From contig NC_135720.1 in the NCBI RefSeq assembly GCF_964656455.1, positions 105,164,696 through 105,228,695 of the forward strand: a DNA stretch of 64,000 nucleotides, read 5' to 3'. Below, piece after piece: positions 22,733-32,660 of the stretch. Both the position numbers and the translations under genes were made by a program. Each line of letters starts with the position of its first letter. The stretch's first letter is position 1. Below the pieces are notes generated by a model. The model worked only from the letters and a program-made list of their open reading frames with translations. It was not told the DNA's origin and made no database searches. The DNA is from Halichoerus grypus. Lineage: Eukaryota > Chordata > Mammalia > Carnivora > Phocidae.

Positions 22733-22932
22733 TTTTATTTTTTTAAGATTTTGTTTATTTATTTGACAGAGAGAGAGATAGGGAGAGCAGGAACATAAGC
22801 AGCAGGCAGAGGGAGAGGGAGGAGCAGGCTCCCTGCTGAGCAGGGAGCCCGACGCAGGACTCGATCCTAGGACCCTGAGATCATGACCTGAGCTGAAGGC
22901 AGACACTTAACGACTGAGCCACCCAGGCATCC
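22733..22932 (-). mobile_element. CAN-SINE at the 5' end of the LINE-1
   Basis: It is a complete element with a 17-bp duplication (22716-22732 and 22933-22949) that differs at one base (CAGTGTACAG versus CAGTGAACAG). The linker has several extra GGCAGAGGGAGA-type repeats. Confidence 0.95.
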
Positions 22933-22949
22933 CAGTGAACAGAATTTTA

Positions 22950-24602
22950 AAGAAATACATCTATACTGAGTGCTTGTGCACATCATATTTTCTGATAAGG
23001 GTGCACAACCAAACATGTTTGGCAACTGTCAATCTAGATTTGGGCATCTCTGACTGGTCTGCCCTGGCTGGGAGCTATGTCTGGACACTGAGCTCTGGAC
23101 TGGCATCCCTTGGGTTGGGGTCTAGGGGGCACATGAGAAGAGCTGTTGCAACACGATTCTCCAGGAGGCTCCTCAGGGGCAAGTGGTGGTCATCCAAGGT
23201 GGTTGAACTTGCCTCCCTGGGACAGCTGGCTCTGGCCATCCTGGCTGGGCCTTTGTTCCCACAGGGATGCAGGCCTGGCTGCCCTGTCAGCAGGCTTGGG
23301 GTGGGGAGCCAGGTGCCCTCTACTCTGGCTTCCAGTCACCGGTAGCCTGCCAGGCACTCGGGAGGAAGATCTCACAGAGCCGAGAGAACGATCAATTCCC
23401 TCAGGGCAGGGCTGCCAGCAGGGAGGGTCACCCAGGAAGCAGCTAGCTCTTGCCCCAAGAAGCCCAGGCTGGAGAGGGCTGGCGCCTGTGGCCTCCTCAG
23501 TCCCCTGGGTACTCACTAGAAGACAAGGAGTCAGAGAGCAATCCCCTTCCTACTGGTACTGCCCCTGTCCTTGGGGTGGGCGTGCAGAGAGGCCTGTGTC
23601 CATGAGCTGAAGGTCAGTGTGCTCGGCAGGCACTGTGGATAGGAGGGGTGGAGGGCAGAGGGGAAAACTGGGATGACAGTCACATACGCTGATGTCACTG
23701 GTCACTCCGCCTCCCTAAGGTATCGCTTTCCTCATGGCCGAGCCTGCAGCTGAGTTCAGGGGGGCAGTCACGTCCCATCCCTGGCACAGCTCTTAGGCTC
23801 TCGCTGCACCACCTCTGGGGCTGCTGAGGTCAGGGTGGCACTTGCCAGCCCTGCCTAGTGTCAGCTCAGATCTGACAGTGGGGAGAGGGAGCCCAGGGAA
23901 TGAGAGTGGCAGGGACAGGTGTCTGGGGGCTGGGCATGGCCAGGCTGCAGAGAGGCTGTCCCAGGGCACCTGGGGGGCTAAGCTGGGCTTATATCCTGGG
24001 TGAGCAGCAGCCCTTGCCCGCAGGCAGCTCCCCGTGTGAGAGAGGACAGAGCCCCTGTCTGCAGACACAGCTGCCGTGTCCGAGTGGAGCATGGTGGTGC
24101 CAGCAGGTGGAAACTGCCCCCCCCCATTCTCTCCTCCTGTGCAAAGCTCCCAGGTCACCCAGAACAGATCCTTTGGAGAATCCCTTCCCCAGACCCCGGG
24201 AGGACGCAGCAGGTGCCCTGCTTGTGACTGCCCATGTGTAGTAGGGAGGGGCTGCCAGAGCCCAAGTGCGGACAGACAGCGGCGTCCCTGTGTCTGAGCT
24301 CGTCCTCAGGGCTGGGTCCAGCAGAGGGAGCTGGCAGCCAGCAGGAGCGGAGACAAGCCGTCCCTGACCCCTGAGATGGTCTTGGGGAGCTCCCCCTGCC
24401 TACCCGGGGTGGGGGTGGGGCAGGGATTCACCTGTGGCTGGAGCTGGAGTGTTGGCAGCATACATGGGGGTCCGGGACTCTTCAGCCCACGCCGACACCC
24501 AGTGCTGCCCCTCAGAGACCCCTCTGCAGGAATCACAAACTCTACACCCCTTCAGCTGGGCCTATGGAGTCCTTCCCACTGTCCCCAGGCTAAGGTGTAA
24601 TG
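22950..24602. other. single-copy GC-rich DNA, no gene recognised
   Basis: Open frames of 154 codons (23146-23610, +), 136 codons (22935-23345, +; starts in the SINE duplication) and 121 codons (23793-24158, -) have no domains. No conserved-looking AT-rich island was noted. Confidence 0.55.
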
Positions 24603-24770
24603 CCAGGGATCAGAGCCCTGGGTGTGAATTCTGCTCCCTTACCTACTAGTTCTGTGACTCTAGGCAGGTTATATAATCTCTCCGGGCCTCGGTTTCTTCA
24701 CCTGTAAAATGGGGCGGCTATGAAGGGAAAGTACATGACACATGCCTGGCATACCTGGGTAGGTACCCAG
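24603..24770 (+). repeat. MIR SINE
   Basis: 'CAGAGCCCTGGGTGTGAATTCTGCTCCCTTACCTACTAGTTCTGTGACTCTAGGCAGG' through 'CTCGGTTTCTTCACCTGTAAAATGGGGCGG' and 'CCTGGCATA' preserves most of the MIR core. Confidence 0.92.
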
Positions 24771-25189
24771 ATAGGGCAACTTCTTTCCTCCTCACTCCAT
24801 TCCTTTTTGCTTCACTTGGAGTCACGGTGAAATGGCTGGGGTGGGAGAAGCGTGCTGGGGTGAAAACCAGCCACAGGGCAGGTGGCATTAACAAGCACGG
24901 CAGGCTTCCTTTGGAGACAAGGTTTGAATTCAGTTTGTGGAAATGCTTTTTCTTAGCCCCTGACGCAAACACGTCAAACTGCAGCCAGAATGAGGCGGCA
25001 CTGAGGGGACAAGGGGCATGGCCCCAATGGCGCTTCTCCGAGCACTTTGCCTAGCAGCCCTTCCTCTCATGTGCTCCCAGCTGCAGGTCAGCCCCCAGTA
25101 AGACTTACTGGCCTCTTGCCCCGCCATCCGTGCTGAGGTCTCCTTGGGGCATGTAGCTCTCTTGGTGTTCCCTCCCTTTCCCTGTGTAG
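24771..25189. other. single-copy DNA, no gene recognised
   Basis: Nothing beyond short open frames (up to 110 codons, 24930-25262, -) was seen. Confidence 0.55.
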
Positions 25190-25695
25190 GCCCTGTTTGA
25201 GTCCCAAGGGGAACAGCAGTGAGCAAAACTGACCATGGTCGCTGACCACATGGATTTGGCATTCTAGTGGAGAGTGAAAACAGTCAGCAAAATGAGTATA
25301 TTAGAGGGTGATGATAAGTGCTCTGGAGAAAAATAAGGAGGGGTTGAGGGATGGGAGTGTAGGTGGGTAAAGGGGTGATGCAATGTTCATAGATCAGGAA
25401 GGCCACGAGGAGAAGATGATAGCTGAGTAAAGAGCAGAAAGGTGAAACCACATTCATAATGAGGGGGAAGCATCCCATGAGAGGGAGGGAATAGCTAGTG
25501 CAAAGGCCCTGGGGCAGTCATGGAGTTGGCTTGTTTGAGAACAGCAATGGGGCCAGCATGAAATCAGTGAGAGGGAAAGTAGTGGCAAATGAGGTCAGAG
25601 GGGTAGGAGGGACCAGATCCTGTAGGGGCTGGCAGGCCATTGTCAGGACTTTGGCCACAGAGCAAACATGGATGCAGAGAAGGAACAAGGGCACC
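25190..25695 (-). repeat. old dispersed repeat, L2-like
   Basis: The stretch has the familiar order 'AACAGCAGTGAGCAAAACTGACCATGG', 'GGCATTCTAGTGGAGAG', 'GGTGATGATAAGTGCTCTGGAG', 'TAGTGCAAAGGCCCTGGGGCAG', 'CCAGATCCTGTAGGGGCTGGCAGGCCA'. This order recurs genome-wide in mammals. I assign it to the L2-like class by its head, but the exact family name is left open. Confidence 0.6.
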
Positions 25696-25924
25696 TCTTT
25701 TCCCTGATGGGCAGTGGGTTGGAAAGGAAATGCCACCTGCTTTAATAAAGATGAGCCCCAGAACTTCAAGATTGGTACTGGAAATACACTCCTGACTGAG
25801 AGGGGCAGCTGGGTCTTGAGGCTCTGCCCCTGCGGTCTCTCACCAGTTTCTGGAGCCATCTACGCTGGTCTTGGGGAGAGGGGTAGGGTCTGCTCCAGGA
25901 AGTGTCAAGAGTGACCTGAGGGCA

Positions 25925-25994
25925 GGGGTGCCTTATTGATCCTGCATCCTCAGTGCCTGGACTTACAAAAGGTGCTCAACACAACCTAGTGGAA
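25925..25994 (+). repeat. L2 LINE extreme 3' end
   Basis: 'GCCTTATTGATCCTGCATCCTCAGTGCCTGGACTTACAAAAGGTGCTCAACAC' matches the terminal L2 phrase and leads directly into a tetranucleotide repeat, the usual way L2 tails expand. Confidence 0.55.
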
Positions 25995-26056
25995 GGCAGG
26001 CAGGCAGGAAGGAAAGAAGGAAGGAAGGAAGGAAGGAAGGAAGGAAGGAAGGAAGG
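25995..26056. repeat. (GGCA)n-(GGAA)n microsatellite
   Basis: Three to four GGCA units run into about twelve GGAA units with one AAAG interruption. Long GGAA arrays are known binding platforms for ETS-family proteins. Confidence 0.95.
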
Positions 26057-26504
26057 AGAGAATGAATGCATGATGGACACAGGCCCTGTCCCTTCATTCC
26101 CCATAGCAGCAGAGACCCAGCTGGAGTGTTTCAAATGCTGAGGGCAATACCCTCAGAGAGAACCAGGCCTCTGAGATGTATGACCAAGGCCTCACCTACC
26201 CCTTTCCCCTTGGGATCTCCTGCAGGGTGTCTCTGCTGGCTCCTGGGCATTTCTGTGGTGGAGCAACCTTACCCCCCTAGAGCCCCCGCCGCGGCCACCG
26301 CAGTATACACGCATCTCAGACACTCAGCACCTCCGGAGGCTGAACTCCAGCATCTTGTCTGAGGTCCTTCTCTTTCCTTTCTGGCCCATCAGAGGGGTCA
26401 CCCCTTATGGGGAGCTGCTGTACACCCCACACAGGGTAGTGGCCTTGTGGACCTCCACCAAATGACCCCAAGCTCAGGCAGTGGTGGGGAGCGGCCTAGA
26501 GCCA
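26057..26504. other. single-copy DNA, no gene recognised
   Basis: A small CG-rich patch (CCCGCCGCGGCCACCGCAG) at 26286-26304 is the only unusual composition. No promoter structure was seen around it. Confidence 0.5.
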
Positions 26505-26665
26505 AGTAATAATACTCATGACAACCAAGCAGCAGCTCACCTTTATCAGGCACCAAGCCCGGGCCCAGCTCTGTCCTAAACACCTGCATTATCTCATTTA
26601 GCTCCAGGGGCCTCCGCGTGCCAGTCAAAGGGACTGGGACTCTAAGAGGTCAAGGGACTTGTCTG
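26505..26665 (-). repeat. MIR SINE
   Basis: 'AATAATACTCATGACAACC', 'CTTTATCAGGCACCAAGCCCGGGC', 'CACCTGCATTATCTCATTTAGC' and 'CTCTAAGAGGTCAAGGGACTTGTC' give the reverse MIR order, with the inner core diverged. Confidence 0.75.
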
Positions 26666-27725
26666 GGGGCTCTTCCGGGCACCCTTCCTGGATGGGGGGG
26701 GCAGGAAGCCAAAAGAACTGCCCCCTTCTGCCACTGACCTGGAGTGGCCAAGCAGAGGGGTTCAGCTCAAGGTACCCCCATCTCCTGTGAGACCCAAGCT
26801 GAGTATGTCAAACTTCAGCCCTGCCCTTCAGAGGAAAGGCTGGGCTGCTGGGGTTGAGGGGCACAGGAGCTGGGAGAGCCGGGCCCGAGGGGCCCCTCCC
26901 ATCCCTGGCCAGGCTCGGACCACCCCTAGAATGTGCTGCTGCTTCTTCGATCTGCTGGGCCCTTGCTGCTCACCCTTCCCCTCTGGGCCAGCTGTGTCCG
27001 CTGGGGAGAGGTGCTGTAAGCAGGGCCAGCCTCCCTGCCTGGCCTGCAAATGGGTTTCCTGCAGGCAGAGAACAGACCTGGGGGACCCACAGGTACAGAG
27101 GAAGGCCCCACGGAGCCTGGCAGAGCCCAGGCCTCCTGCCCTGGCGGAGGAGGCTGAAAGCTGTCCTCTCTGAGCCAGGGACACTGCCTGTCCTGCTCCC
27201 AGCAGGTAAGGGGACAAGGTGCAGGAAAGCTGCCAAGTAGCAAAGCGCTCTGCAAATGGGGGTCACGCACAATTGCACCTCCTCTCACAGCTGGGGGGCC
27301 ACTCTCCTCTGAACTTGAATGTCCAGGAACCACACCTCTCACCTAGGCACAGCTCACCTTCCCCTTGACTGACAGCCATTCATGCACATTTCTAACCCCC
27401 CAGGCGTCGAGACAAGCACTGGGGGAGCAGGACTTGGGTCTGAGTCCACTTAGCACAGGACCGATTCCAGGCTAGCTCTTCCTCCCCATGTCCCTTCCAG
27501 GCAACAGCAGGACAGAAGTGGGCAAGGGTTGGGGAAGTAGAGCGGGGTGGAAGCTGCTTATGGAACAACAGAACCTGGGCTGGGTGGCCTAAGGACCCGG
27601 GTTTGTGTCCTGGCTCTGCCTAGCAGCTCCTACCTCCCTTGAAGATGTTTGAGAGTAGAAGTGATGCCTTGGGGAACACATACTCATGTCGCCCCATCAG
27701 ACAAAGGCGGGTCTCCGAACCCAGA
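26666..27725. other. single-copy GC-rich DNA; short MIR remnant at 27545-27620
   Basis: Overlapping open frames of 128-138 codons on both strands between 26787 and 27342 are Cys/Pro/Arg-rich and lack domains. 'GAACCTGGGCTGGGTGGCC..GGACCCGGGTTTGTGTCCTGGCTCTGCC' at 27570-27618 resembles the MIR head. Confidence 0.5.
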
Positions 27726-27754
27726 GGGATGGGAGGGATGGGAGGGATGGGAGG
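27726..27754 (+). repeat. 9-bp minisatellite (GGGAGGGAT), about 3.2 copies
   Basis: Six GGG triplets separated by one or two bases make this a strong G-quadruplex candidate on the plus strand. Confidence 0.9.
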
Positions 27755-27904
27755 ACGATTCCAGGCGGAGAGAAAACCTATGGAAGTGGCCAGCCCCTGG
27801 CCTCGGCTGGTGCGGCAGCCTGATCCCCAACCCAGCGCGGAGGCCAGGGGTGACCAGGTCTCCACCTGGCTCCTCCAGGTCAAGGGCTGGAGCATGTTCC
27901 TCTC

Positions 27905-27970
27905 TGTCGCCAGTGCCTAGGGCAGGGCCCGGCCCACAACGGGCCCCTAACACTTGATCGTTGAATCAAT
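27905..27970 (+). repeat. L2 LINE 3' end
   Basis: 'GCCAGTGCCTAGGGCAGGGCCCGGC..AACGGGCCCCTAACACTTGATCGTTGAATCAATG' follows the L2 terminal phrase with 'GTTGAATGAATG' at the end. Confidence 0.6.
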
Positions 27971-28821
27971 GTGGTGGAGGCGAATGGAATCCTTGCTCAT
28001 GGGAGCATCAGCTGGACATGACAGTGGCCTCATCACTGTGAATGTACGCTCAGCAGTGAGCCCAAGGCAGTGGGCCCCCGACTGGGCATCCTGGACTCCG
28101 GGGAAGGAAAGAACCCATGGCTTTACACTTGGGACGGCAGCGAGAGTTGGGACGGATGCAAGTTTGGGAAGTGGAGTCCTTCGCAGACCATCACAGCCGG
28201 GCCCTGGGGGGTGGGGGTGGGGTCGGATGGGCACCCCAGGTGGCACCGCGGTGGACACAGTGTTCAAACAAACTCCATTTTGAAAATCCATTTTCAAACT
28301 CCGGTCAGATGAGCTCTTGGCCAAATAGCAGTGCACGGCTCACAGTGCAGAGAGGGAGGCCACCCTGGCAGGAGGAGCCGAGATCTCAGGGATAAAGCGC
28401 TAGGATGGCATTCCTTCTTTTAGCTCTGTTGCAGCGAGAAATCGGTCCAGCTCTCGCTGCTAGGGGGACCCACCGGAAGAGGGGGTAGGGTCAGTCCAAG
28501 CAAAGAGAAGGGAGGTTAGGATGGAGCTGGCCCTGTTTGTGGTGGTGAAGTCTGGGGCCAGAGGGCGTTTTGTGTGCGGAGCTGAAAGACCCGCCCCAGA
28601 GCACAGTCTCAGCTCTGCAGGGAGGGCGGAGCACCAGAGCTGGGCTGATTTTGAAAAAGTGGGAAGGGTCCATTTGGGAAATGACAGACTTCTGAGTTCG
28701 AAGCCAATCCCCACCGAATACCTGGGAGTTGATTATTTGGCCCGCGAATTCATGGATAAGGAAGACAGACAGACTGACGGGACAGACAGAACAGATAGCA
28801 ATAGAAGCCCTAGTGTAGACA
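27971..28821. other. single-copy DNA with an inverted repeat at 28279-28298
   Basis: Open frames reach 129 codons without domains. The perfect 9-bp inverted repeat TTTGAAAAT / ATTTTCAAA with a 2-bp spacer is itself flanked by two CAAACTCC direct repeats (28269-28276 and 28295-28302). Confidence 0.55.
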
Positions 28822-28965
28822 AGTGATTTCATGCATCCTCACAACACGGAGAAGTGGGTTTTGTTACCACCAGTTGCCGGGTGAAAACACAGACTTCTGG
28901 AGGTTAAGTAATTTGCCCAAAGCCACACTGCTAGAAACAGGCAGCTCAGGGTCCCAGCTCGGCTG
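28822..28965 (-). repeat. MIR SINE
   Basis: 'ATTTCATGCATCCTCACAACACGGAGAAGTGGG', 'GGAGGTTAAGTAATTTGCCCAAAGCCACACTGCTAG' and 'CAGGCAGCTCAGGGTCCCAGCTC' are the complement of a MIR. Confidence 0.85.
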
Positions 28966-29574
28966 ACCACGAAGGTCAGGCCTCTCCTCTCCAGACCTTC
29001 CAGTCAGCTCTTCTGGGATCAAACGATACGACATGAAGCAGCCCCAGCTCTCTTTCCCACAAGGATGCAGGGCTGCCGGAGGCGGGGGTGCTGGGTTTCC
29101 GCCCGCAGAGTGGCAGAGCCTGTTGGGATACTCTGGCAAGGCTGGCTCCCATGACAACAGCAGGGACACGCCTCTGGTGACAGCTGATGAATGGACACCT
29201 GGAATTCTCTAGGGCTTGTCCCAGGGCCCTCCTCCTTGGCCCCATCGCCCTGAACATTTTTATCAATGGCTCGAATGGAGGCCTGCGTGGCAGGGTCCCC
29301 CTGCTTGCAGATGCCCCTCCACTGAGACACACAGGCTCAGCGGCACAATGAGGATTCAGTGTCCCTGACAGCGTGTGGAACGACGGGCAGAGCCAATAAG
29401 AGAGATCAGCAGTGGGCAGAAACGACAAAGGCCAGCTCCAGGATGGAGACAAAACCCGAGTGAAAAGGCACACGGGTATTGAGCCCGCAGAGAAGCTAGC
29501 ACACGTGGGGAATGGCTTATGTGCAAAGGTAGTCCCGGCAGGATGGTGTTGATGCTGCAAAGGACCGGGAAGAG

Positions 29575-29957
29575 TGTCCCTGTCCCCCAGCACGGGATCA
29601 GTTAAATACTTTGCATAGGTCCATGTAATGGAAGGCCACAGGTGTGATGCAGAGAATGAGGCAAGGGGTTATAAGTTACTAATAAGAAAGATTCCCCAAC
29701 ACACCTGGTTAAGTAAAAAACAAGGTGCATGACAGAGTACAGACAGTGTAGACTATGCTTCTCTTTGTATAATCAAAGATGTGTGTGTATATTTGTATAT
29801 GCACAGACCACCTCCAGAGGACACATGAGAAACCAAGGAGGCAGCTAAGGTCTTGCTTTACACTGTCTATCTTTTGTGCTTTTATTTTGTGCCCTATTGG
29901 TGTGTGTGGGTGCGGGGGGAGGGTATGGATAGAGAAATTCTATTGAAAAAGACCTGG
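29575..29957 (+). mobile_element. LINE-1 3' end (L1ME/L1M5 type) inserted in the L3 fossil
   Basis: 'GGGATCAGTTAAATACTTTGCATAGG', 'CATGTAATGGAAGGCCACAGG', 'GTTAAGTAAAAAACAAGGTGC', 'AGTGTAGACTATGCTTCTC' and an A/T-rich tail follow the 3' end order of an old LINE-1. L3 sequence continues on both sides, so this insertion is younger than the L3. Confidence 0.75.
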
Positions 29958-29994
29958 AAGTTTGGCTGACCATAAACTCACTAAAAATTGCTTA

Positions 29995-30012
29995 AACAAC
30001 AACAACAACAGC
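29995..30012. repeat. (CAA)n microsatellite
   Basis: Five to six CAA units lie within the L3-derived segment, next to a further A-rich patch. Confidence 0.85.
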
Positions 30013-30299
30013 AAACAAAAACCCTATAATCCGGGGTTATATTAACAGGAGCATAGGACCCTGGCTGAAGGAAGTGTATGTGCTGCTATACTCCGTGCTG
30101 ATCAGGCTGTACCCAGAATGTGGGGCCTCGCTGAGGGAGCCATGTTTGAGGAGAAACCCTGGGAGCTAGATTGGACCTGAGGGGACAACTTGGCTAGAGG
30201 AGAGGTGGGTGGAGGGAGGGAAACTTGACGAACATGGAGATGCCAAAGAGATCGAGGGGCATTGAAGGACTGGCATGTGAAAGCAGGAGGGGCCTGATT

Positions 30300-30413
30300 T
30301 TTTTTTTTTACATGCACCCTATGTTTGTTTGTTTGTTCATTTTGGTTTCAGGAGTAGAATTTAGTGATTCATCACTCACATATAACCCCCAGTGCTCATC
30401 ATAACAAGTGCCC
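30300..30413 (-). mobile_element. carnivoran LINE-1, 5'-truncated 114-bp insertion
   Basis: The minus strand reads as the carnivoran LINE-1 3' UTR ('GAGCACTGGGGGTTATATGTGAGTGATGAATCACTAAATTC' followed by 'CTACTCCTGAAACC') with a poly-A tail. A 15-bp target duplication AGGAGGGGCCTGATT / AGGAAGGGCCTGATT (30285-30299, 30414-30428) differs at one base. This is a lineage-specific marker and the youngest layer of this nested locus. Confidence 0.93.
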
Positions 30414-30829
30414 AGGAAGGGCCTGATTATTTTTAATTTGCTTCAAAGAATTGAACTTGGATCAATGCTTTGGAAGGTATAGGGAGACAAATTTTGGCCT
30501 CAGGAAGACATTTCTAATCATTAGAATTGAATTATATAATAATAAGAATAATATATAATGCATTATATAATTTAACAATGTAATGTAATAAAAGTACTTT
30601 CTAATAACTAGTACCGGAATGAGCTCCACATCATTGGATGTATTCAAGCAGCCACTGATGACATTTCATTGGGATGTTGTGGAGGGCATCAACAAAATCA
30701 CTGGGACCCATATTTGGGGGATCACACCCAGCCTATTGAAGCTGTATGTCTGAAGTTAAAGTCTAGAAAGCTGCTTTACTGATTTATTTTTGCCCCACAT
30801 GCAGACAACTGGACTCAGTACACTCCTCC

Positions 30830-31785
30830 GTTCATAATGTACTATCGTCATTGGTCTGGTCGAAGTCCCCTTTAATGCTACTTTTCATTTTCTTTTCTCA
30901 CTCGCCTGTGGTTTCCACTCCCATTTTCCACCGTCCCCAACCCCTGGCTTCCAGACCCTCATTTTATGTGCTTGATATAGGTCTTGAAACACGCATCTTT
31001 GCATGCTGCGCTGTGTGATTTCTGCATGTTTTCTCATTTATAGAAATGGTGTTATGCTGTCATTCCCCTCTGTTTCTTACTTTTATCTTTCCACACTGCT
31101 GTTGTTATGTGTTCTCGGAGGTGCGTCGGGCTTGATTCTAACTGCCGCTTGACATCTGACTGATCCACTTCTCCAGAAGTGGACACTTAGGCTGCCCCCA
31201 GCTCCCCACTTACCCCAAGTTTTGCTGTCATGAGCACCCCGTGCATGTCCTCTCTCCTCCCTGTATAATCATTTTTCCAGCCTACATACTCACTTGTGGG
31301 ATTCTGAGATACAGGGTGATGCATACTTTGCTTCACTAAATACAGCCAGATTGCTGCTCTTAGAATGGATGGATTCGTTTATCCTCTCTCCTGTAGGACA
31401 CAAGGTCTCATCTCCCCACATCGAGTAGAATTCACCTTTCTAATTTGTGCCACTCAGTTGGGTGTGCAGAGGGGTGCTGTTGTTTGAAGTATGCATCTTT
31501 CCGATGGTTAGTCAATTTGTCATATATGAAAGGCCTTCACATACCTGGCCTTTGCATTTCCTCTCCCGTGGCATGCCTCTTTACTTTTTTTTTTTTTTTT
31601 GGCTTATTTTTTTCTCTTGGATTTCTTGTCTTTTTTCTTACTGGTTAGCAGGAGTTCCCTGACTATTTTAGTATTTAACCCCAGGCAAGTTCTGAAGTTG
31701 CGAATATCTCCTCCCAGTCTGAGAATCTTCCATCTTAGCAGGCATCTTAAGGATCAGCCGGGCTCCGGAAGCCTCAGGATAGATA
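30830..31785 (-). mobile_element. old LINE-1 ORF2 end plus 3' UTR
   Basis: The plus strand shows complements of ORF2: 'CATTTATAGAAATGGTGTTATGCTG', 'AAGTGGACACTTAGGCTGCCCCC', 'CAGATTGCTGCTCTTAGAATGG' and 'GCGAATATCTCCTCCCAGTCTGAGAATCTTCCATCTT'. Frames are broken. A T16 run occupies 31585-31600. Confidence 0.75.
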
Positions 31786-32149
31786 TATATCACTTGAGAT
31801 CATTTCTAATTTTGCCACAGCATGTTTTTAAGATCTTCGGCTTTCTGAGGAGTTTCCTTGTCACCTCTATGGGGAAAACAGAGGCTTCAGGAGGGTTGAG
31901 GATAAGGCGAGTCATTGTGAGTGTGGCAGTGGAACTGAGACGCCCCCAACACCATCTCCAGCAGTGTGTTCTGTTGTGAAGATGTTCATGTGATGTGGCC
32001 CAGACAAGCTTTTGAGATCCTCCTGGGAGATGATACACAGTTCATTTGGGTAAAGTCTAGAATAGCTCATTGTTTGGAAGAGGTCATCAATCTGTTGGAA
32101 TTTTCTCAACAATAGAAGCTAACTCTTTCATCTGTGGAAGTCTTAAAAT
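31786..32149 (-). other. unassigned block between LINE-1 and LTR
   Basis: Read on the minus strand it has an open frame of 66 codons (31912-32112) with balanced amino-acid use, including the stretch FQQIDDLFQTMSYSRLYPN. A second minus frame (31790-32038, 82 codons) continues protein-like after it, ending in many Lys and Arg. It could be a decayed retrocopy with a frameshift or an unrecognised repeat. I do not recognise a source gene. Confidence 0.35.
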
Positions 32150-32660
32150 TTGACTGCACATGTTTAACACTCCTCTCATTGAGAGGTAGTGGAGGGAGGT
32201 CTGTGTTTCCTCCCCTTGAATCTGGGCTGGAGCTAGTCACTTCTTTGTGCTCAATAGAATTTTGCGGAAGTGATGCTGAATGACATCTGAGGTTAGGTCA
32301 GAGAAGACCCTGCATCTTCTGCCTCCTTTGGGACTCTCACTCTGGAGGAAGCCAACTACTGTGTAAGACATCTAGCTACCCTGAGACTGTCATGCTGGAG
32401 GAGCCATGCATAGGTGCTTGGGTCAACAACACGAGCCAGGGTCCCAGTCGGTGTCCAGCACCAACTGCTAGCCATGTGAGCAAGCTGCCTTGGATGTCCA
32501 GCCCTAGCTGACATCTGACAGCAACTGTGTGAGAGACCCCAAGTGAGAACTGCCCAGCTGAGCCCTTTCTGAATTCCTGACCTGCAAAATCACGACACAA
32601 CAAAGTTGTTTATACCACTAACTTCTCGTGTACTTTGTGATGTAGCAGTAATAACCACAA
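32150..32660 (+). mobile_element. MLT1-type (ERVL-MaLR) LTR
   Basis: 'CTCCCCTTGAATCTGGGCTGGAGCTAGTCAC', 'TGCGGAAGTGATGCTGAATGACATCTGAGGTTAGG', 'CAGCACCAACTGCTAGCCATGTGAGCAAGC', 'GAGAACTGCCCAGCTGAGCCC..GAATTCCTGACC' run in LTR order. No internal viral coding region was seen, so this is a solo LTR. Confidence 0.85.

Larger units (their letters stand above)
29215..30740 (+). pseudogene. L3/CR1-class LINE fossil: RT end, 3' region (split by two LINE-1s)
   Basis: The frame from 29253 reads NIFINGSNGGLRGR..LLADAPPL, which lines up with the CR1/L3 reverse transcriptase stretch NIFINDLDEG..FADDTKL (known family motif). The catalytic FADD is now LADA at 29304-29315. 'AGGATTCAGTGTCCCTGAC..GTGGAACGACGGGCAGAGCCAATAAG' (29350-29400) continues the same ORF. 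After a LINE-1 insertion (29575-29957) the match resumes, and 30080-30124 reads VLLYSVLIRLYPECG, like the family motif LYSALVRPHLEYC. After a second LINE-1 (30300-30413) the 3' part 'GGGAGACAAATTTTGGCCTCAGGAAGACATTTCTAATCATTAGA' and 'GGATGTATTCAAGCAGCC' follows. Many stops and shifts are present. Confidence 0.8.

Noticed and set aside
24095..24106. possible CTCF site (CCAGCAGGTGG-like)
   Set aside because: It matches only part of the core motif, and single imperfect matches are frequent; no second feature supports it.
26286..26304. promoter GC box cluster
   Set aside because: A single CG-rich word with no surrounding island or transcription start features.
28976..29593. 205-codon open frame on the minus strand
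   Set aside because: It lies antisense to the L3 fossil, whose plus-strand RT similarity explains the region better.
32150..32660. endogenous retroviral coding sequence
   Set aside because: Only LTR sequence was recognised; no gag-, pol- or env-like frame lies beside any of the LTRs.
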